A DNA stretch of 64,000 nt from Branchiostoma lanceolatum (GCF_035083965.1 NC_089725.1:29335925-29399924); one strand, 5' to 3'. Shown: positions 16,170 to 29,035, numbered from the stretch's first letter. The notes: generated by a model from the sequence alone, not told the origin. Made by a program: numbers and translations.

Positions 16170-17218
16170 ATACACAACTGCCAAAAAATAACTGTGCAGC
16201 TATGTTCAAAATAATCTAAGAATGTTCAACTATTCTTTTTCAAAGCAATCTCATCCAATCATCCCTACATTTATCTAGCATACAGTTTATCATAATGTCT
16301 GAGGGAATGGAAGCTGCTTTACTGTACAAATAGATATTAGGGTCTTTTTTGTGTACCGGTAGTAACTTCTTTTCGTTCTGTTTAAATTTTTTTTTCTGAT
16401 GTAGAACTTTGTCGAGGCTTTTCCCTACGCAAAGTATACATTCCACATGTGATTGCAAATTTAAAATGCAGGGACTTAAAACTGAACTTAAAGAGTTTTT
16501 GCAATGCACTTTTCTAATGTTTTTGGCTCAAAGTTTGACCATCCTATTGCTGCAAAGCCAAATGTCACTCTAATGACTACCAATACTCTATGATACAAGC
16601 ACACCTGCCAACTTGAGCCTTGAAATGTTGTGTATTGTAGTGCTAGTACAGCTGGTCTTTATTGGACCAACCTCACCATACAGTTTTGTTTTGTCCACCA
16701 GCTCTGAAGTGCCAAACAGCAGCATTATTGTTTAAGGTACTTCCAACAAGAACTGTCATGATGTGGGCTTGTTGCCTGCTTGATAGGTTCTTGTTTACTC
16801 AGAGGCAACGTTAGGAAAGCTATCAAAACAGATGAATTCTACAGGATATGCTCTACTTAAAGCAAAAATTGTAGTACAGGAGGGTAAGTATGAATAGAAT
16901 TGGTGAATTTGTGGAACTGATAGTGATAGTTGGAATGTTCTTTCAACAGTCAGTTCCAAGGCGATTTATTCAGAAGTCACCCATGATCAGAATTATGTCT
17001 GTGACATTATGATTCTCTAGAGTCAGTGGACAAGTGATTGTTCTTGTGATCTGTAATATCTCATGCTGCTGTATTTTATCTCTCTTCAAATGAGATAGTG
17101 TAGTTAATGGAAGCTTCCCTGGTGTCTCGCATTCAATGAAATCAAGGTGTCATCTTTCAGCATGTACATAGAAGGCATCCTCTTGATTGAGTGATGCAAT
17201 GTTGGTTCTGGGCTTTGG
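16170..17218. other. LC3 3' UTR and flank, no other gene
   Basis: AT-rich, with no open frame of interest. A candidate AATAAA polyadenylation signal for the plus strand lies further on, near 17424. Confidence 0.4.
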
Positions 17219-17330
17219 TAGGCTGGGTACCATCCTCCTAAGTTCCTGCTGGCTCTACTTTTTTTCTTACCACTGTAAGCGAGCAAAAAAGAAGAGCCAG
17301 CAGTTACTACGGTGGATGGTACCCAGACTA
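17219..17330. mobile_element. Hairpin MITE
   Basis: 'taggctgggtaccatcctcc' pairs with 'ggatggtacccagacta', and 'gctggctct' pairs with 'agagccagc', forming a near-complete hairpin. A related hairpin lies at 18107-18182. Confidence 0.75.
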
Positions 17331-17807
17331 GCCTCGAGGGCTTTTGGGGTTATATCCTTAGGCGGATCTACATGTACTTTCATCTGATATTCAGTGCCTT
17401 TTGTGCATCAGATTATATAAAAGAGGAATAAACTTTGTAAGAAAAGGTGTAAACCGCTGGTTCCTGGTCTTATCTGTTTGCATGTGACTTTTTTTTGTCA
17501 ACAAAGTTAAGTTAAAGTTTTAAGTTAAGTGGAAAAGGTACTTCGTATCTAATTCCTCACTCAACTGAAAATGAGTGCCTGGCTTTAGGTAGGGATGTCC
17601 TCATTGGGAGGTAATGCTAGAGGTCCCTTGTTTCAGGATAGCCACCAATTCTGAATTCCACTACATTTCATTCTTGAGGAAAACTCTAAAAAATATCACA
17701 ATTTACAACGGGAATGAATGATATTGTTCTTTATTGTAGGTAGGTAGGCAGTTCAGAGGTTGTGCTATCAGTCAGGTGTGATGAGTGCATGTGGACCTTT
17801 GATAGCT

Positions 17808-18085
17808 TTAGTATAGGACCTCTTGTGCTTTGTGTGGTGAAACATTCCAAAGTCCACAAAATTCATTCAGGAAAGTAGAAACTTTATTTAGCAGTCTGCA
17901 GTTCACTTTGTGAAAAGATAATCCAGTTGTGGTAGTGTGCCTGCCCAAAGGAGTCTGACAGGAATCTCCATATTGAAATAATTCCTTTTTTTTTTTTGAG
18001 AAACATAACACTGAACATAAGAACTATAACTTGTATATAATATGTAGATGCACATGTACATTTGAAGACTCTCATAGCCTAAATA
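17808..18085 (-). repeat. Inverted copy of the BTB-Kelch 3' flank
   Basis: Read on the minus strand this matches 27335-27590: shared words include 'gagagtctt', 'tagttcttatgtt', 'attcctgtcaga', 'gggcaggcaca', 'taaataaagttt' and 'gtttcaccacac'. It marks how far the inverted duplication carrying the two BTB-Kelch genes extends. Confidence 0.7.
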
Positions 18086-18106
18086 CATCTCAGTAGCCTG
18101 TTTCAG

Positions 18107-18182
18107 TAGCCTGGGTGCCATCCTCCATAGTAACCGCTGGCGCAATCTTAGCAAGATGGAGCCAGCGGTTACTACGGAGGAT
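18107..18182. mobile_element. Hairpin MITE, second copy
   Basis: 'cctccatagtaaccgctggc' and 'gccagcggttactacggagg' form a perfect or near-perfect hairpin. Same family as 17219-17330. Confidence 0.75.
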
Positions 18183-18739
18183 CAAGGACATTGAACGTGA
18201 GCGTGGTAGTGTGTTAGAGGTCTGAATTTCAGCACAAAAAACTTGGTCCTCGATGGAAAGGACCTTACATTATTCGTGACTCCCTCCGTTTCTACTGTCA
18301 CAACACCAGCCCACCAGAGAGTCCCTGTCGTCAAAGATCAACGCATCACGATGTCTGGACGTCCAGCACACTCACCCATCCGCTTTCATGCCTTGTTTCC
18401 CACAATCGCCATGCGTGTGTCCTGCAAAGTTCAGCTGTCTTGTTACAGAAAGGGCTGTGTTTTATCAAGGAGGATAAAATCTGATTTCAACCTCCTTGGT
18501 TTTATCCTTGTCGGTGGTTGGTTCTGTCACAGCCTGCTTCAAAAATCTGCCCTAAGTTCCAATAAGATACATCTAGTAGGTATATGCTACACATACATTT
18601 GCATAAATACTCATAGGCTAGTTCCACTAAGGGACATCATGTTTTGCTGGTATAATGCTACATATACATGTACATGAAGCTAGTTCCACTAAGGGACATA
18701 TTGTAAAGGCTTTTTCATGGAGATACTGTTTTGCGTGCG

Positions 18740-19660
18740 TTTGGTGTTTGTGTCACCGGATGCTTAAAGTCAGCATAACTCAAGAACATGGAAATGGATT
18801 GTAATGATATTTGGTATGTGGGTAGGTGTTAGGAGGAGGAAGGTCAAGGTCGATTTTGGGCCCCCTGGTATGTGTCACTGGAACTGCAATGGCGTATTTG
18901 TAAAAATCTTCTAAGGAGAATAACTGAAGAGAGGATCCACAGATTGTCATGTTATTTAGTACACAGGTAGGTTGGACAGAGATGTACACACTTAAGTGCA
19001 AATTATGCAAATGAGACTGAATTTGCATAAGTAAGGAGGAAAATCGGTTGCATGTGTATCGCTGGATGCTTTAAGTCAGCATAACTGTAGAATGTGTAGA
19101 TGGATTGTAATGATAGTTGGTATGTGGGTATGTACTGGGAGGAGAAAGGTCAAGGTCAATTTTGGACCCCCTGGTATGTGTCACTGGAACTGCAATGGCC
19201 TATTTGTGAAAATGTTCTAAGGGAGAATAAGTGAAGAAAGGAATAACAGATTTTCATGTTATTTGGTACGCAGGTAGGTTGGACAGAGATGTACACACTG
19301 GAGTGCAAATCATGCAAAGTTAGTGTGTTTGCTTGTGTGTGCGCGTGTGTGTATGTTTGTGTCACCGTGTGTGTATGTTTGTGTCACCGGATGCATAAAG
19401 TCAGCATAACTGTAGAACGTGTAGATGGATTGTAATGATATTTGGTATGTGGGTAGGTGTCGGGAGGAGAAAGGTCAAGGTAGATTTTGGGCCCCCTGGT
19501 ATGTGTCACTGGAACTGCAATGGCGTATTTGTCAAAATCTTTTAAGGAGAATAACTGAAGAAAGGAGCGACAGATTTTCATGTTATTTACTATGCAGGTA
19601 GCTTAGACAGAGATGTACACAATGAAGTGCAAATTGGACTTAATTTGCATAAGTAATGAG
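18740..19660. repeat. Three-copy tandem array, about 300-bp unit
   Basis: The unit contains 'gtcagcataact', 'atggattgtaatgatatttg', 'ccccctggtatgtgtcactg' and 'ggacagagatgtacacac'. Copies begin near 18755, 19060 and 19380. The short repeat 'agttccactaagggacat' flanks the array at about 18614, 18684 and 19731. No coding capacity is seen. Confidence 0.85.
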
Positions 19661-20028
19661 GAAAATCTATATTTTTACATATATGTGCTTCATATACATT
19701 TGTATACATACTCGTATCTAATGAGGCAAGTTCCACTAAGGGACATCTAATAGTTACATGCTACATATACATTTGTATATATACTCAGATCTCACTTTGG
19801 TACAAACTACATGGTACTGGGATAGAATAGAACATACTCCCCGGTATTACCCTGAGATCAAGACGAACCCTCATAACTTTTCTTGCACAGTTCTTGTATA
19901 TTCCATATTGTGTAAATTCAGGCCTGGAAATACATTTTATCTAATCTAAAAAGAAAAAAAGTAATTTGCTTTTAAATTGCTTGGTTCAAGGCCACTAAAA
20001 TGTGTCCAAATCTTTTGAAAACTGTTTA

Positions 20029-20545
20029 GGCCATACCATCTTAATTTTATGGATGACATCCTCTGGAGTCCCTAAAACTAATGCGAGAGGGCGAAAAAAA
20101 AAATCTACCCAAAAAAAAAAAGATGATAAACCGGAGGACTACATAGCTGCTATTGCGAATTAAACCACAGAACACAGTGTAACAAACAAACAAACAAGTC
20201 TTTATTTGTTGGCATTAGCTCATATCAAAGTGCTTTTAACATGGATAATGCCTGGTTTAAAGACCCATATGTAACACTTGGTCGTTCAAAGAAGAAAAAA
20301 AATGTGTTCGGCTGTGTTCACAACATCACGCCTTCAGTCAGAGCAAAACATCAAACTCTGTAGGCAACCCGGCCAGAGATAATATCATTCACTTTAATAC
20401 AGACATGTACAATGATAAGTATTGTCATGTCATGAACAAAATACTACTCGGCTAGCGCTCATGAGGGGCGGCGCCCTCTTCAAATCGAACAGGCGAAAAT
20501 CAATGCGCGCGCGGATGTCATCCATAAAATTAAGATGGTGTGGCC
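20029..20545. mobile_element. Harbinger-like MITE, 517 bp
   Basis: Terminal inverted repeats of about 32 bp ('ggccataccatcttaatttt' on the left, complementary to the right end 'aaaattaagatggtgtggcc'). Both flanks are tta (20026-20028 and 20546-20548). No transposase. It lies just downstream of the minus-strand BTB-Kelch gene. Confidence 0.8.
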
Positions 20546-20610
20546 TTACCTAGAACCAAAAAATGACATGTGCGGCATTCTACGTTTTATGCAAAGAACT
20601 CCATTGTACA

Positions 20611-22317
20611 TCAGCAGTACTTCAGTATGGTGACACAAGTATGCCCATACAGATCTGTGGGCATGGATCCCACACGACTGAGTAACTGGGTTTCTGGATC
20701 GAGGCACAAGACTTCTTTGGTTACTCTGTCTTTCTTTCTGTTACAGCCTCCATAGATGTAAACTTTACCAGCGAACACAGTCATTCCACAAAAGAATGGA
20801 ATATCTAATGCTACCAAACTCCAGAGACCACCATCTTCACTAGGCGTAAAACAGAAAATGTTCGAGTCCAGCCCAGCATAGATGCTGCCATTGAGAACTG
20901 AAGCTGTCGCGTTATGAGCTGTTACAGGCATATCCTTCAGTGAGTGCCACTGCGAGTCTCCTGGGCTGAAGCAGTACACCGAAGCAGTAGGATTATTTTT
21001 ATCATCTTTCCCACCCATCACATATATGCTGCTATCCAAGACTGCGACAGCATGCCCGTACCTCGGCTGTGGAAGAGGTACACCTGCAGTCCACTTGTTC
21101 TGGCTTCGGTCATAGACCTCAACAGATCGTACTACTGCTGATGCTACAAATTTAATACTAGTATCTTTGCCACCAATTGAATACACTTTCCCATGTAACA
21201 CTGCCAGCTTGTTACGGCACCGCTCTGAGTTCATCTCAGCAAGATTGGACCAGGAGTCCAGTTCTGCCTGGTACAACATCACATCCTTGCCAATAGACAT
21301 GATGATGTCACTGGTACCTAGAACAGCTGCAGGAACAGCCACAGCATACTTCATTTGGGTCAAGGGAATCCAACTTGTGCTTGTTGGCTCAGCAGAGTAG
21401 GTCATTGTGATCCAATCTGAGTAATCATCCACTGCAGTGCCTCGTCTCTCTTTCCCTGCTAAAACCACGACTGCCTCCCTCAGACCACTGGCACGGCGGG
21501 GACGGGTGCGGGGTGACTGGACCTCTCCTGGGAACAGCTGGTGCTTAAGAGTTTCGGTGACGATATCCTGGCAAGATGAACAGATGGCCCTGTTGCTCTG
21601 TACCTTCTCCAAGAAGTGCACCTTGTCCATGAAGGGGAACCTGACCAGTTCCATTAGCTCTCTCATCTCCTCCTTCCTCTGCTCGTTGTCGTGGTCAATC
21701 CAAGACAACACCGCTGAGTACACAGTTTCTTCAGAGGCATTGAGATCGTCTGATGAGATGAGTGTGATAAGTTGGTCCTTAATGAGGGAAAGGAACTCTG
21801 GTGTTTTGCTGACTGCTGCAAACTCCTTCAAGGCACACGATCTTGCTTTCTTCTCCAGGTCTGGGCAGGAGAGCATGTTGCCTACCTGAATCATCTGCAG
21901 GCAGTCTTTAGCACTCATGTTGTTGGATATGAAGGTCACACAAGCGTCAAGCACAGGTAGGATCCGGAAGAAGTTGGCCCCTTCCAGGAGTTCTACAGCA
22001 TTGCCATCTGTGATGGTGACTTTTGATGTGTAGGCATAGTCAACAAGAAGCTGCAATGTATCAGGGCTGACTTCCTGGATGTCTACCTTCTGCTGCCTGC
22101 TCTCGAGATGCCCAGAACAGAACATTGCAAGAAAGTATTCACTGCAAGCAGCCAGAACGTTTCTGTGGCATGGGATCTCTTTTCCGGAGACGCAAAGGGT
22201 AACATCAACCAGTCGCTTGTCGGAACGCAATTCCTGCAAGCCCTGCAAGAGGGAGCCTGCATGCAGATTGTGACAGAAGTTGAATGATGCCAGTGATTTC
22301 TGTCCTGCTGCCATCAT
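20611..22317 (-). CDS. BTB-BACK-Kelch protein (KLHL-like), intact copy
   Basis: A single uninterrupted coding exon of 568 residues. The BTB fold spans about residues 28-135 (DVTLCVSG, CHRNVLAACSEYFLAMF), the BACK domain about 140-245 (DCLQMIQVGNML, VLSWIDHD), and degenerate Kelch repeats about 300-565 (VYSIGGKD, YVMGGKDD, VYIYGGCN, each followed by a W-containing strand). Family members are substrate adaptors for CUL3 ubiquitin ligases: BTB and BACK bind CUL3, and the Kelch propeller binds the substrate. The target is unknown and I cannot assign a KLHL number. An acceptor-like site ('tgttttgcag') lies 10 bp upstream of the ATG, so a separate 5' UTR exon is likely; a donor-like site near 23535 is one candidate. 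It has a broken inverted partner at 25260-26965. Confidence 0.92.
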   Translation of the reverse strand: MMAAGQKSLASFNFCHNLHAGSLLQGLQELRSDKRLVDVTLCVSGKEIPCHRNVLAACSEYFLAMFCSGHLESRQQKVDIQEVSPDTLQLLVDYAYTSKVTITDGNAVELLEGANFFRILPVLDACVTFISNNMSAKDCLQMIQVGNMLSCPDLEKKARSCALKEFAAVSKTPEFLSLIKDQLITLISSDDLNASEETVYSAVLSWIDHDNEQRKEEMRELMELVRFPFMDKVHFLEKVQSNRAICSSCQDIVTETLKHQLFPGEVQSPRTRPRRASGLREAVVVLAGKERRGTAVDDYSDWITMTYSAEPTSTSWIPLTQMKYAVAVPAAVLGTSDIIMSIGKDVMLYQAELDSWSNLAEMNSERCRNKLAVLHGKVYSIGGKDTSIKFVASAVVRSVEVYDRSQNKWTAGVPLPQPRYGHAVAVLDSSIYVMGGKDDKNNPTASVYCFSPGDSQWHSLKDMPVTAHNATASVLNGSIYAGLDSNIFCFTPSEDGGLWSLVALDIPFFCGMTVFAGKVYIYGGCNRKKDRVTKEVLCLDPETQLLSRVGSMPTDLYGHTCVTILKYC

Positions 22318-25259
22318 GTGCTAATCCTGCAAAACAACAGGACTTATTGATAAGTTACATCTCAGGACATCTCAGGACACTAGTGACAGCCTCTATATAG
22401 AATCACAGGATATGGTACATATGAAACACTATGTCTTCTAAACATCCACAGGGGTTTTTCTAGAAAAATTTGATAAGAGGGAGCAGACAGTGGCGAGGGA
22501 GCGAATTCTATGTATTTATGGAAAAATCAATTGCTGAGTGAAAGCTGTATGCTGGATATTAAGCTAAATTCTGAATTCAACAAGGGGGTGCTGGGCTGAA
22601 ACAAGAGGGTGCAGCGCCCCTCTTTCCTGATTTAGATGAATCCCTGATCCAAAATAAGATATATGTAGCATAAAATATTCCAGAGTGAGGGATACGAATC
22701 CCAATTTTCCCTGGATAAGTTACCAATACTAATTCTTTGTGGACAGCCTGAATGATACTTTCGTTTGAAAAAACAAGGATGACTTTAATATTGGACTCCC
22801 TAGCAATTTCCTGTGGAATTGCAGCCCTCTACTGATCTCAATTTACCAGCAAGTCCTAAGTCTGGGATACTAAGAAACAAACTGTGTTTGTAACCTGCTT
22901 GATCAAAACAACAAATGCTGTTGCATTATGTACACTTGTGGTATTATACTTTTCATTTTTGAAGAGCCAGGCATTATATATTGACAGAATGCTCAATGAT
23001 ACCTAAAGGATGGTCCTGTCAAAGAGAATATTTTCACTATTGACAGAATGCTCCTGTGAATGAAACTTTTTGGCACTATTGAAAGAAACAACAGGATGTT
23101 CATGTCAATAAGACTTTTTTTTCAATGTTAAGAGAAACATGCAGACATTTTTCATAGAAGGGATTTACGTTATCCTCCATGTCTTTAATTACTATGTCTA
23201 ATTATAATACTACGAAAGCATCACATTGATACTTATTGATTTTACACTAGTACACAAAACCTGCAACGACTCTCCCTCCTCTCCATCCTGTCGCAATGTT
23301 GTGAATGTCAATGAGGTCACTGAACTTGTGCTTGAATTTTTTTTCAGTGTCAGCCTCAGACGATGATAAAACAAACAATCAGGATCCAAACAATCCGATG
23401 CAGATTGTGAGAGTTTGGAGGTCATTTTACCAGTTCCCAGCAATTTCCTTCTTTTCAGTTCCAACAAAATGACATAGACAGCTTGACATGACAACTTAAT
23501 AACAAGCACCAGTCTGTACAACAGTTATTCTTACCTTACGTTCAGCGAAAATGATCAAATCTAACGTTAACCCCTCTTGTCTCTCTCTCTCGTTCTGCAG
23601 CCCGAACGAGAAATGCACACTAGAACTGACATGGAAGAAAAACAAAAAGGGCGGGAAAGTTCCTGCAAGGTCAAAGTTTATTTCTGGAATAGTCTAAATA
23701 ATGAGAGGGGCTACTCTGTGATAGCTGTACACATCTTTACCCCAAAATCAAGGTATAATCCTCATATAAATCTAATCCATAATTTCAAATATCATAATCA
23801 AGATATAATTTTGATACAAATGTGTACATCGTTACCCCATATCCAGGGTCAAATGTGTACATCTCTTATCAACCACCCCTCTCATAGATTGAAGTATTCC
23901 ATAAATAACCTTTGAACTTCCAAGAACTGCAGGAGGACAGATCAGGAGGCGGTTTAGATTTTATTTCCTTCAACTGCTACACCGTGAGGTGAGAAAGAAA
24001 GCTGTAGTACCATATTGCTTGCATGGTTGTCATGTCAAACTGCCCACACCGCTTTGTTGGAGCTGAAAAGAAGGAACTTCGGGGTGTTTTTCTGGATGCC
24101 ATCAAAATGACCTCCAAACTCTCCCAACCTGCACTGAATTCTGTGCAATATTTCCCTATAATATCCTAGTTGTCTGTTTGACTGTAATCTGAGGCTAAAA
24201 CATTGACATGTTGTAGTTTCAACTTCAATGGCCACATTCATAACAATACAACAGAATTGGAGTCTATGAATCAAACTATGAATCAACTTTGCCAAACTAA
24301 AGACTATACTCATGCTAAGAAATTGGAGTCTGTGAATATCAGTATAATAATTTTATTGTAAAATGACACCAAATTGAGGATGACGTACATCCCTTTCATG
24401 AAAAAATAGTATGGGTGTGTCAAGTTATGTTCAGCCCTATAATGCTACCAGCAAAATAAGCTCTTTCACACTTCCGGGTACAAATGCACAGCGATGGTTT
24501 ATATGTCAAAGGTGTAGGCTCCTGGCTTGTAAACAGTTCTCATCTTGACCATTCTCTCAATTCGCATAACATTGCTCAGACGGGTTTCGATTACTTCTCA
24601 CGATCAGGGGTCTTCACCTAAGACAATTTACCCTGTCGCCACATGTGTACTCGAAAGTGTGAGGGAGCTTATATGCCCTCCATGAGAGTCACCACAGCTA
24701 TGTTCGGCTCAGATGGAGGAAATTTAAGTTTTTATGAATAAGGTTACTCGTTCAATTATGTTAATTTGAAGTTCCAAACAAAGATTTGTTATTGTACTTT
24801 AATTGTGTATCTTGAAAGTGTAAGTGACAGCTGGATTATGTGTGATGTATTTACAAGAGCGTTGTGGCTCATGCTATGGACAGGAACATACTCAGATACT
24901 GTAGATAGCGAAAAAACGTCTTGTTGACAGGAACATCCTATTGTTCCTGTCAATAGTGCAGACAGACTTTCTACTCACTGGAGAATTCATTCAATAGTTT
25001 AAAAAAATCTCATTGACAGGAACACCCTGATCATTGTTCCTGTCAATAGTGAACAAAGAATTCTTATTGACAAGAACATCTTTTAAATATTGGAAAAAAA
25101 AAAGTTACCTTACAGTTACAGAAACATTGTGTCTACAACCTCTTCCCCCCATTTTGAATTTGGGATACCCTGTCTTTCAATCCCAGCTGAAAGGCTGGTC
25201 TCTAGTGTCCTGAGATACATGTATGACCAATAAGTCATGTTGTTTTGTAGGATTAGCAC
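22318..25259. other. Spacer between head-to-head BTB-Kelch copies
   Basis: About 2.9 kb. The first 60 bp upstream of each ATG are homologous ('aataagtc', 'tgttgtttt', 'aggattagcacatgatgg'). Both sides also carry 'gacaggaac' and 'ctgtcaatagtg' words (22980-23120, and inverted at 24925-25070), so the duplication or a shared repeat extends outward. No coding exon is seen. Promoters for both copies should lie here. Confidence 0.5.
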
Positions 25260-26965
25260 ATGATGGCTGCAGGACAGAGATCACAGGCATCATTTGACTT
25301 CTGCCACAATCCACATGCAGGCTCCCTCTTGCAGGGCTTGTTGGAATTGCGTTCCTACAACCTACTGACAGATGTTACCCTTTGCATCTCGGGGCAATTG
25401 CAAGAGATCCCATGTCATCGAAATATTCTTGCTGCTTGCAGTGAATACTTTCATGCAATGTTCTGTTCTGGGCATCTCGAGAGCAGGCAACAAAAGGTAG
25501 ACATTCAGGAAGTCAGCCCTGATACATTGCAGCTTCTTGTTGACTACGCCTACACTTCAAAAGTCACCATCACAGAAGGCAATGCTGTGCAACTGCTAGA
25601 AGGGGCCAACTTCTTCCGGATCCTACCTGTGCGTGATGCATGCGTGACCTTCATATCCAACAACCTGAGTACCAACGACTGTCTGCAGATGCTGCAGGTG
25701 GGCAACATGCTCTCCTGCCCAGACCTGGAGAAGAAAGCAAGGTCATTTGCCTTGAAGGAGTTTGCAGCAGTCAGCAAAACACCTGAGTTCCTTTCCTTGA
25801 TGAAGGACCAGCTCATCACACTGATCTCATCAGACGACCTCAGTGCCTCTGAAGAAACTGTGTACACGGCGGTGTTGTCTTGGATTGACCATGACAACGA
25901 GCAGAGGAAGGAGGAGATGAGAGAGCTGATGGAACTGGTCAGGTTCCCCTTCATGGACAAGATGTACTTCTTGGAGAATGTACAAACTAGCAGGACTGTC
26001 TGCACATCATGCCAGGATATTGTGACAGAAGCTCTTCAGTACCAGTTGTTCCCAGGAGAGATCCAGTCACCCCGCACCCGTCCCCGCCGTGCCAGTGGTC
26101 TGAGGGAGGCAGTCGTGGTTCTAACAGGGAAAAAGAGACGAGGCACTGCAGTGGATGATTACTCAGATTGGATCACAATGACCTACTCTGCTGAGCCAAC
26201 AAGCACAAGTTGGATTCCCATGACCCAAATGAAGCAATATGCTGTGTATATTCCTGTGGCTGTTTTAGGTACAAGTGAAATGATCACGTCTTTTGGCAAG
26301 GATGTGATGTTGTACCAGCCAGAACTGGACTCCTGGTCCTATCTTGCTGAGATGAACTCAGAGCGGTGCGGTGACAAGCTGGCAGTGTTACATCATACTT
26401 ACATGGGAAAGTGTATTCAATTGGTGGCACAAGTATGGAATCTGTACTTGCATCTGTTGAGGTGTATGACCGAAGCCAGAACAAGTGGACCGCAGGTGTA
26501 CCTCTTCCACAGCCAAGGTGTGGGCATGCTGCTGCAGTGTTGGACAGCAGCATGTATGTGATGGGTGGGCTCGATGCCAACAAGAAGCCAACCTCAACAG
26601 TGTACTGTTTCAGCCCAGGAGACTCGCAATGGCAATCACTGAAGAATATTCCTGTAACAGGTGGTTATGTGACAGCTTCAGTTCTAAATGGTAGCATCTA
26701 TGTTGCGCTGGTTAATTCAGGCATGTTCTGTTTTACACCTGGCGAAGATGACGGGCTCTGGAGTGCCGTAGTCACCGGTATTCCACATTTTTGCGGAATG
26801 ACCGTGTTCGATGGGAAGATTCACATCTATGGAGGCTGTGACAAAGACGAGATATCCAAAGAAGTGTTGTGCCTTGATCCAGAAACACAGTCACTCAGTT
26901 GTGTGGGATCCATGCCCACAGGTCTGTATGGGCATACCTGTGTCACCATACTGAAGTATTCCTGA
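25260..26965 (+). pseudogene. BTB-BACK-Kelch copy broken by an 11-bp insertion
   Basis: Close paralogue of the minus-strand gene at 20611-22317. The frame is open from the ATG at 25260 through BTB, BACK and the first Kelch repeats, then shifts at 26394-26404, where 'ttacatcatacttacat' replaces the single 'ttacat' of the paralogue. The 11-bp addition makes a direct repeat of ttacat. The first frame then ends at 26561. The remaining Kelch repeats stay open in another frame (26411-26965, ending ILKYS). Other differences from the paralogue are codon-sized, for example two extra residues near GQLQEIPCHRN. The break is therefore recent, or an assembly or sequencing error; the truncated form would lack most of the propeller. 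Confidence 0.8.
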
Positions 26966-27194
26966 TATACAATGTACGACCCAGCAGAAGGCATCTCTTG
27001 ATTCTGAATAAGCAGCTAGGTACTAAATGCCAGTGGTGTTTGCCGATGCTTGGACAATATCTGCATAAACACATACAATTCAGCCCTCAGGCTGCTGGTA
27101 ATAGTTATAATTCCTCATGCTCAAGTGAGTCTTGAAAGTAAGTGATCCTTATCAGCGAAAGATAGTGGTTTTGACTACCGGCAGTCTCAGATTT

Positions 27195-27590
27195 AAGTAA
27201 TTGCATTCACAAAGTCGTATCCAGGATCTCTCATTTAGAACTTTATTAATCATAAAGTAAAACAGACCCTTACAAACAATGTACTGTTATAGTAAGATTT
27301 CCAGTTTCATACATGTACATTCATATTTAGGCTGTGAGAGTCTTTACGTGTATAGCTAAAGAAAAACTGTAGTTCTTATGTTAAGTTTTATATTTTTATA
27401 TTTCTTCAAAAATAGATACAGTATATTATTTTCGTATAGTAGGTTTGGTTCCTGTCAGATTCCTTAGGGCAGGCACATTAACAACTAGATTAGCTTGTCT
27501 CCAAGTGAGCAACAGACTAGTAAATAAAGTTGTTTCTACTTTCCTAAATTTTGTTGTACTGTTTCACCACACCAAGAACAAGAGAGCCTG
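27195..27590. repeat. Direct copy of the sequence ending TALPID3 (30630-30940)
   Basis: Shared words in the same order include 'atctc', 'agaacttta', 'tcagattt' / 'taagattt', 'gctgtgagag', 'caccaca' and 'acaagagag'. The 30630-30940 copy is the probable TALPID3 3' UTR. This copy follows the broken BTB-Kelch gene, and a third, inverted copy is at 17808-18085. Confidence 0.65.
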
Positions 27591-28605
27591 CACTACCAAA
27601 AATGCTTTTTCTTATTTTTCTTGTTTTCTTGATTTTTCTTATTGAGAGAAAGATTTTCTTCCATAAAGAATTTCAAGAAAATCAAGAAACCTTACGCAAA
27701 ACCTTTGAATGTGTGATCTTACATTAAGAGTTTTATTCTTGTTTTTCTTAGGTGAAGATAGGATTTCTAGTATGATTTTTTATCAGCAAGAATATTCTAG
27801 AAATGCTAGTCAATCTTTCTTCCTTATTCTTCACACAATATTTGCTTCTTGTTTGGTCAAATGGAGTATTTTACAGAATCTACTCTTAAGATTTTTATTC
27901 TTGCCATACATGAATTTTTCTTTAGACTTTCATTTCACTAGGAAAAAATTCTTGACATTTCTTGTTTTCTTAATTTAGGAAGTCTGAGAAATATGATTCT
28001 TGCAATTCTTAGTAATATCTAAGAAGATGTAAGGATTTTCTTGACCAAATACAGTTATTTTCTTGACCAAATACAGTTAAGAAAAATGAGAAAATCAAGA
28101 AACTGTAAAACAAGTAATTCCCAAGTGTTTTTCTGTTCGAATTCCTTTTCCACAAAGTTAAAGAAAGATGATTCCTGCTTTTCTGTGTTATCTAAAGATG
28201 GAAAGTGAAATGAAAGTTTGAATTTGCATGATTTCCTTTATTTTCTTAACATTGTAAAGTTCAAGAAGATAATTATTGTTTTTCTTGTAATAAGAAAATA
28301 AATTATGCTAATTCAATACTCCCATCATCCTTTGCTGTAAGGACATTTTGAATGTGGACCGTTGAGTTTGGGCTCCGGCTGCATTTGCTTGATGTGCGCT
28401 TTAGATCTTACAATACTAGGGAAAGATGCGGCTAGTTTCGTGAGGACACTTTTTGGTATCATGTGGGACTCACTACACAACGTAGATGACTTGTTTTAAG
28501 TTCCAAAATGCTTCCTCAGGCCAACGCCATCAACAGATATGCTCCAGGTATGTTATAGCCTGTCTTGCATGAAAATAACTTATTTCCCAAGTAGATACTC
28601 TAAGT

Positions 28606-29035
28606 TTTGTGTTTGTGGTTGCATGATACAGCCAACCAGTAATTGCAGAACATGTACGTTTAGTGCAGTTATACCTAAAAGGTACTAAAAAAGTTAAAGT
28701 ATATCATTTTCAAGCAAATGCACAAGCCCCCCTCCCCCTACATGTATACGGGGGAGGGGGGCGATATAAGAAATGACAGTCACTTAGTCTTTGTGTGTTT
28801 TTCTAGGCTTAGAAACTTTTGTTGTGTTTGTGGTTGCATGCCAACCAGTAATTGCAGAACATGTACGTTAAGTGCAGTAATACCTACAAGGTACTAAAAA
28901 GTATAAGTATAACATTTTAAAGCAAATGCACAAGCCCCCATCCCCATGCATGTACATTTTGTATAAGGGGGAGGGGGGCGATGTAGGAAAATGACAGTCA
29001 TCGTCATCTGTTTTTGTGTGTTTTTCTAGACTTGG
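28606..29035. repeat. Two-copy tandem repeat, about 215 bp, with poly-C/poly-G core
   Basis: Both copies share 'gtttgtggttgcatg', 'ccaaccagtaattgcagaac', 'aagcaaatgcacaagccccc', 'gggggaggggggcgat' and 'gtgtgtttttctag'. The core ('ccccctccccctacatgtat' then 'acgggggaggggggcg') can fold back. Each copy ends in a splice-acceptor-like tract. Confidence 0.8.

Noticed and set aside
18243-18677. 144-codon plus-strand open frame
   Set aside because: No recognisable motif; runs into the tandem repeat region.
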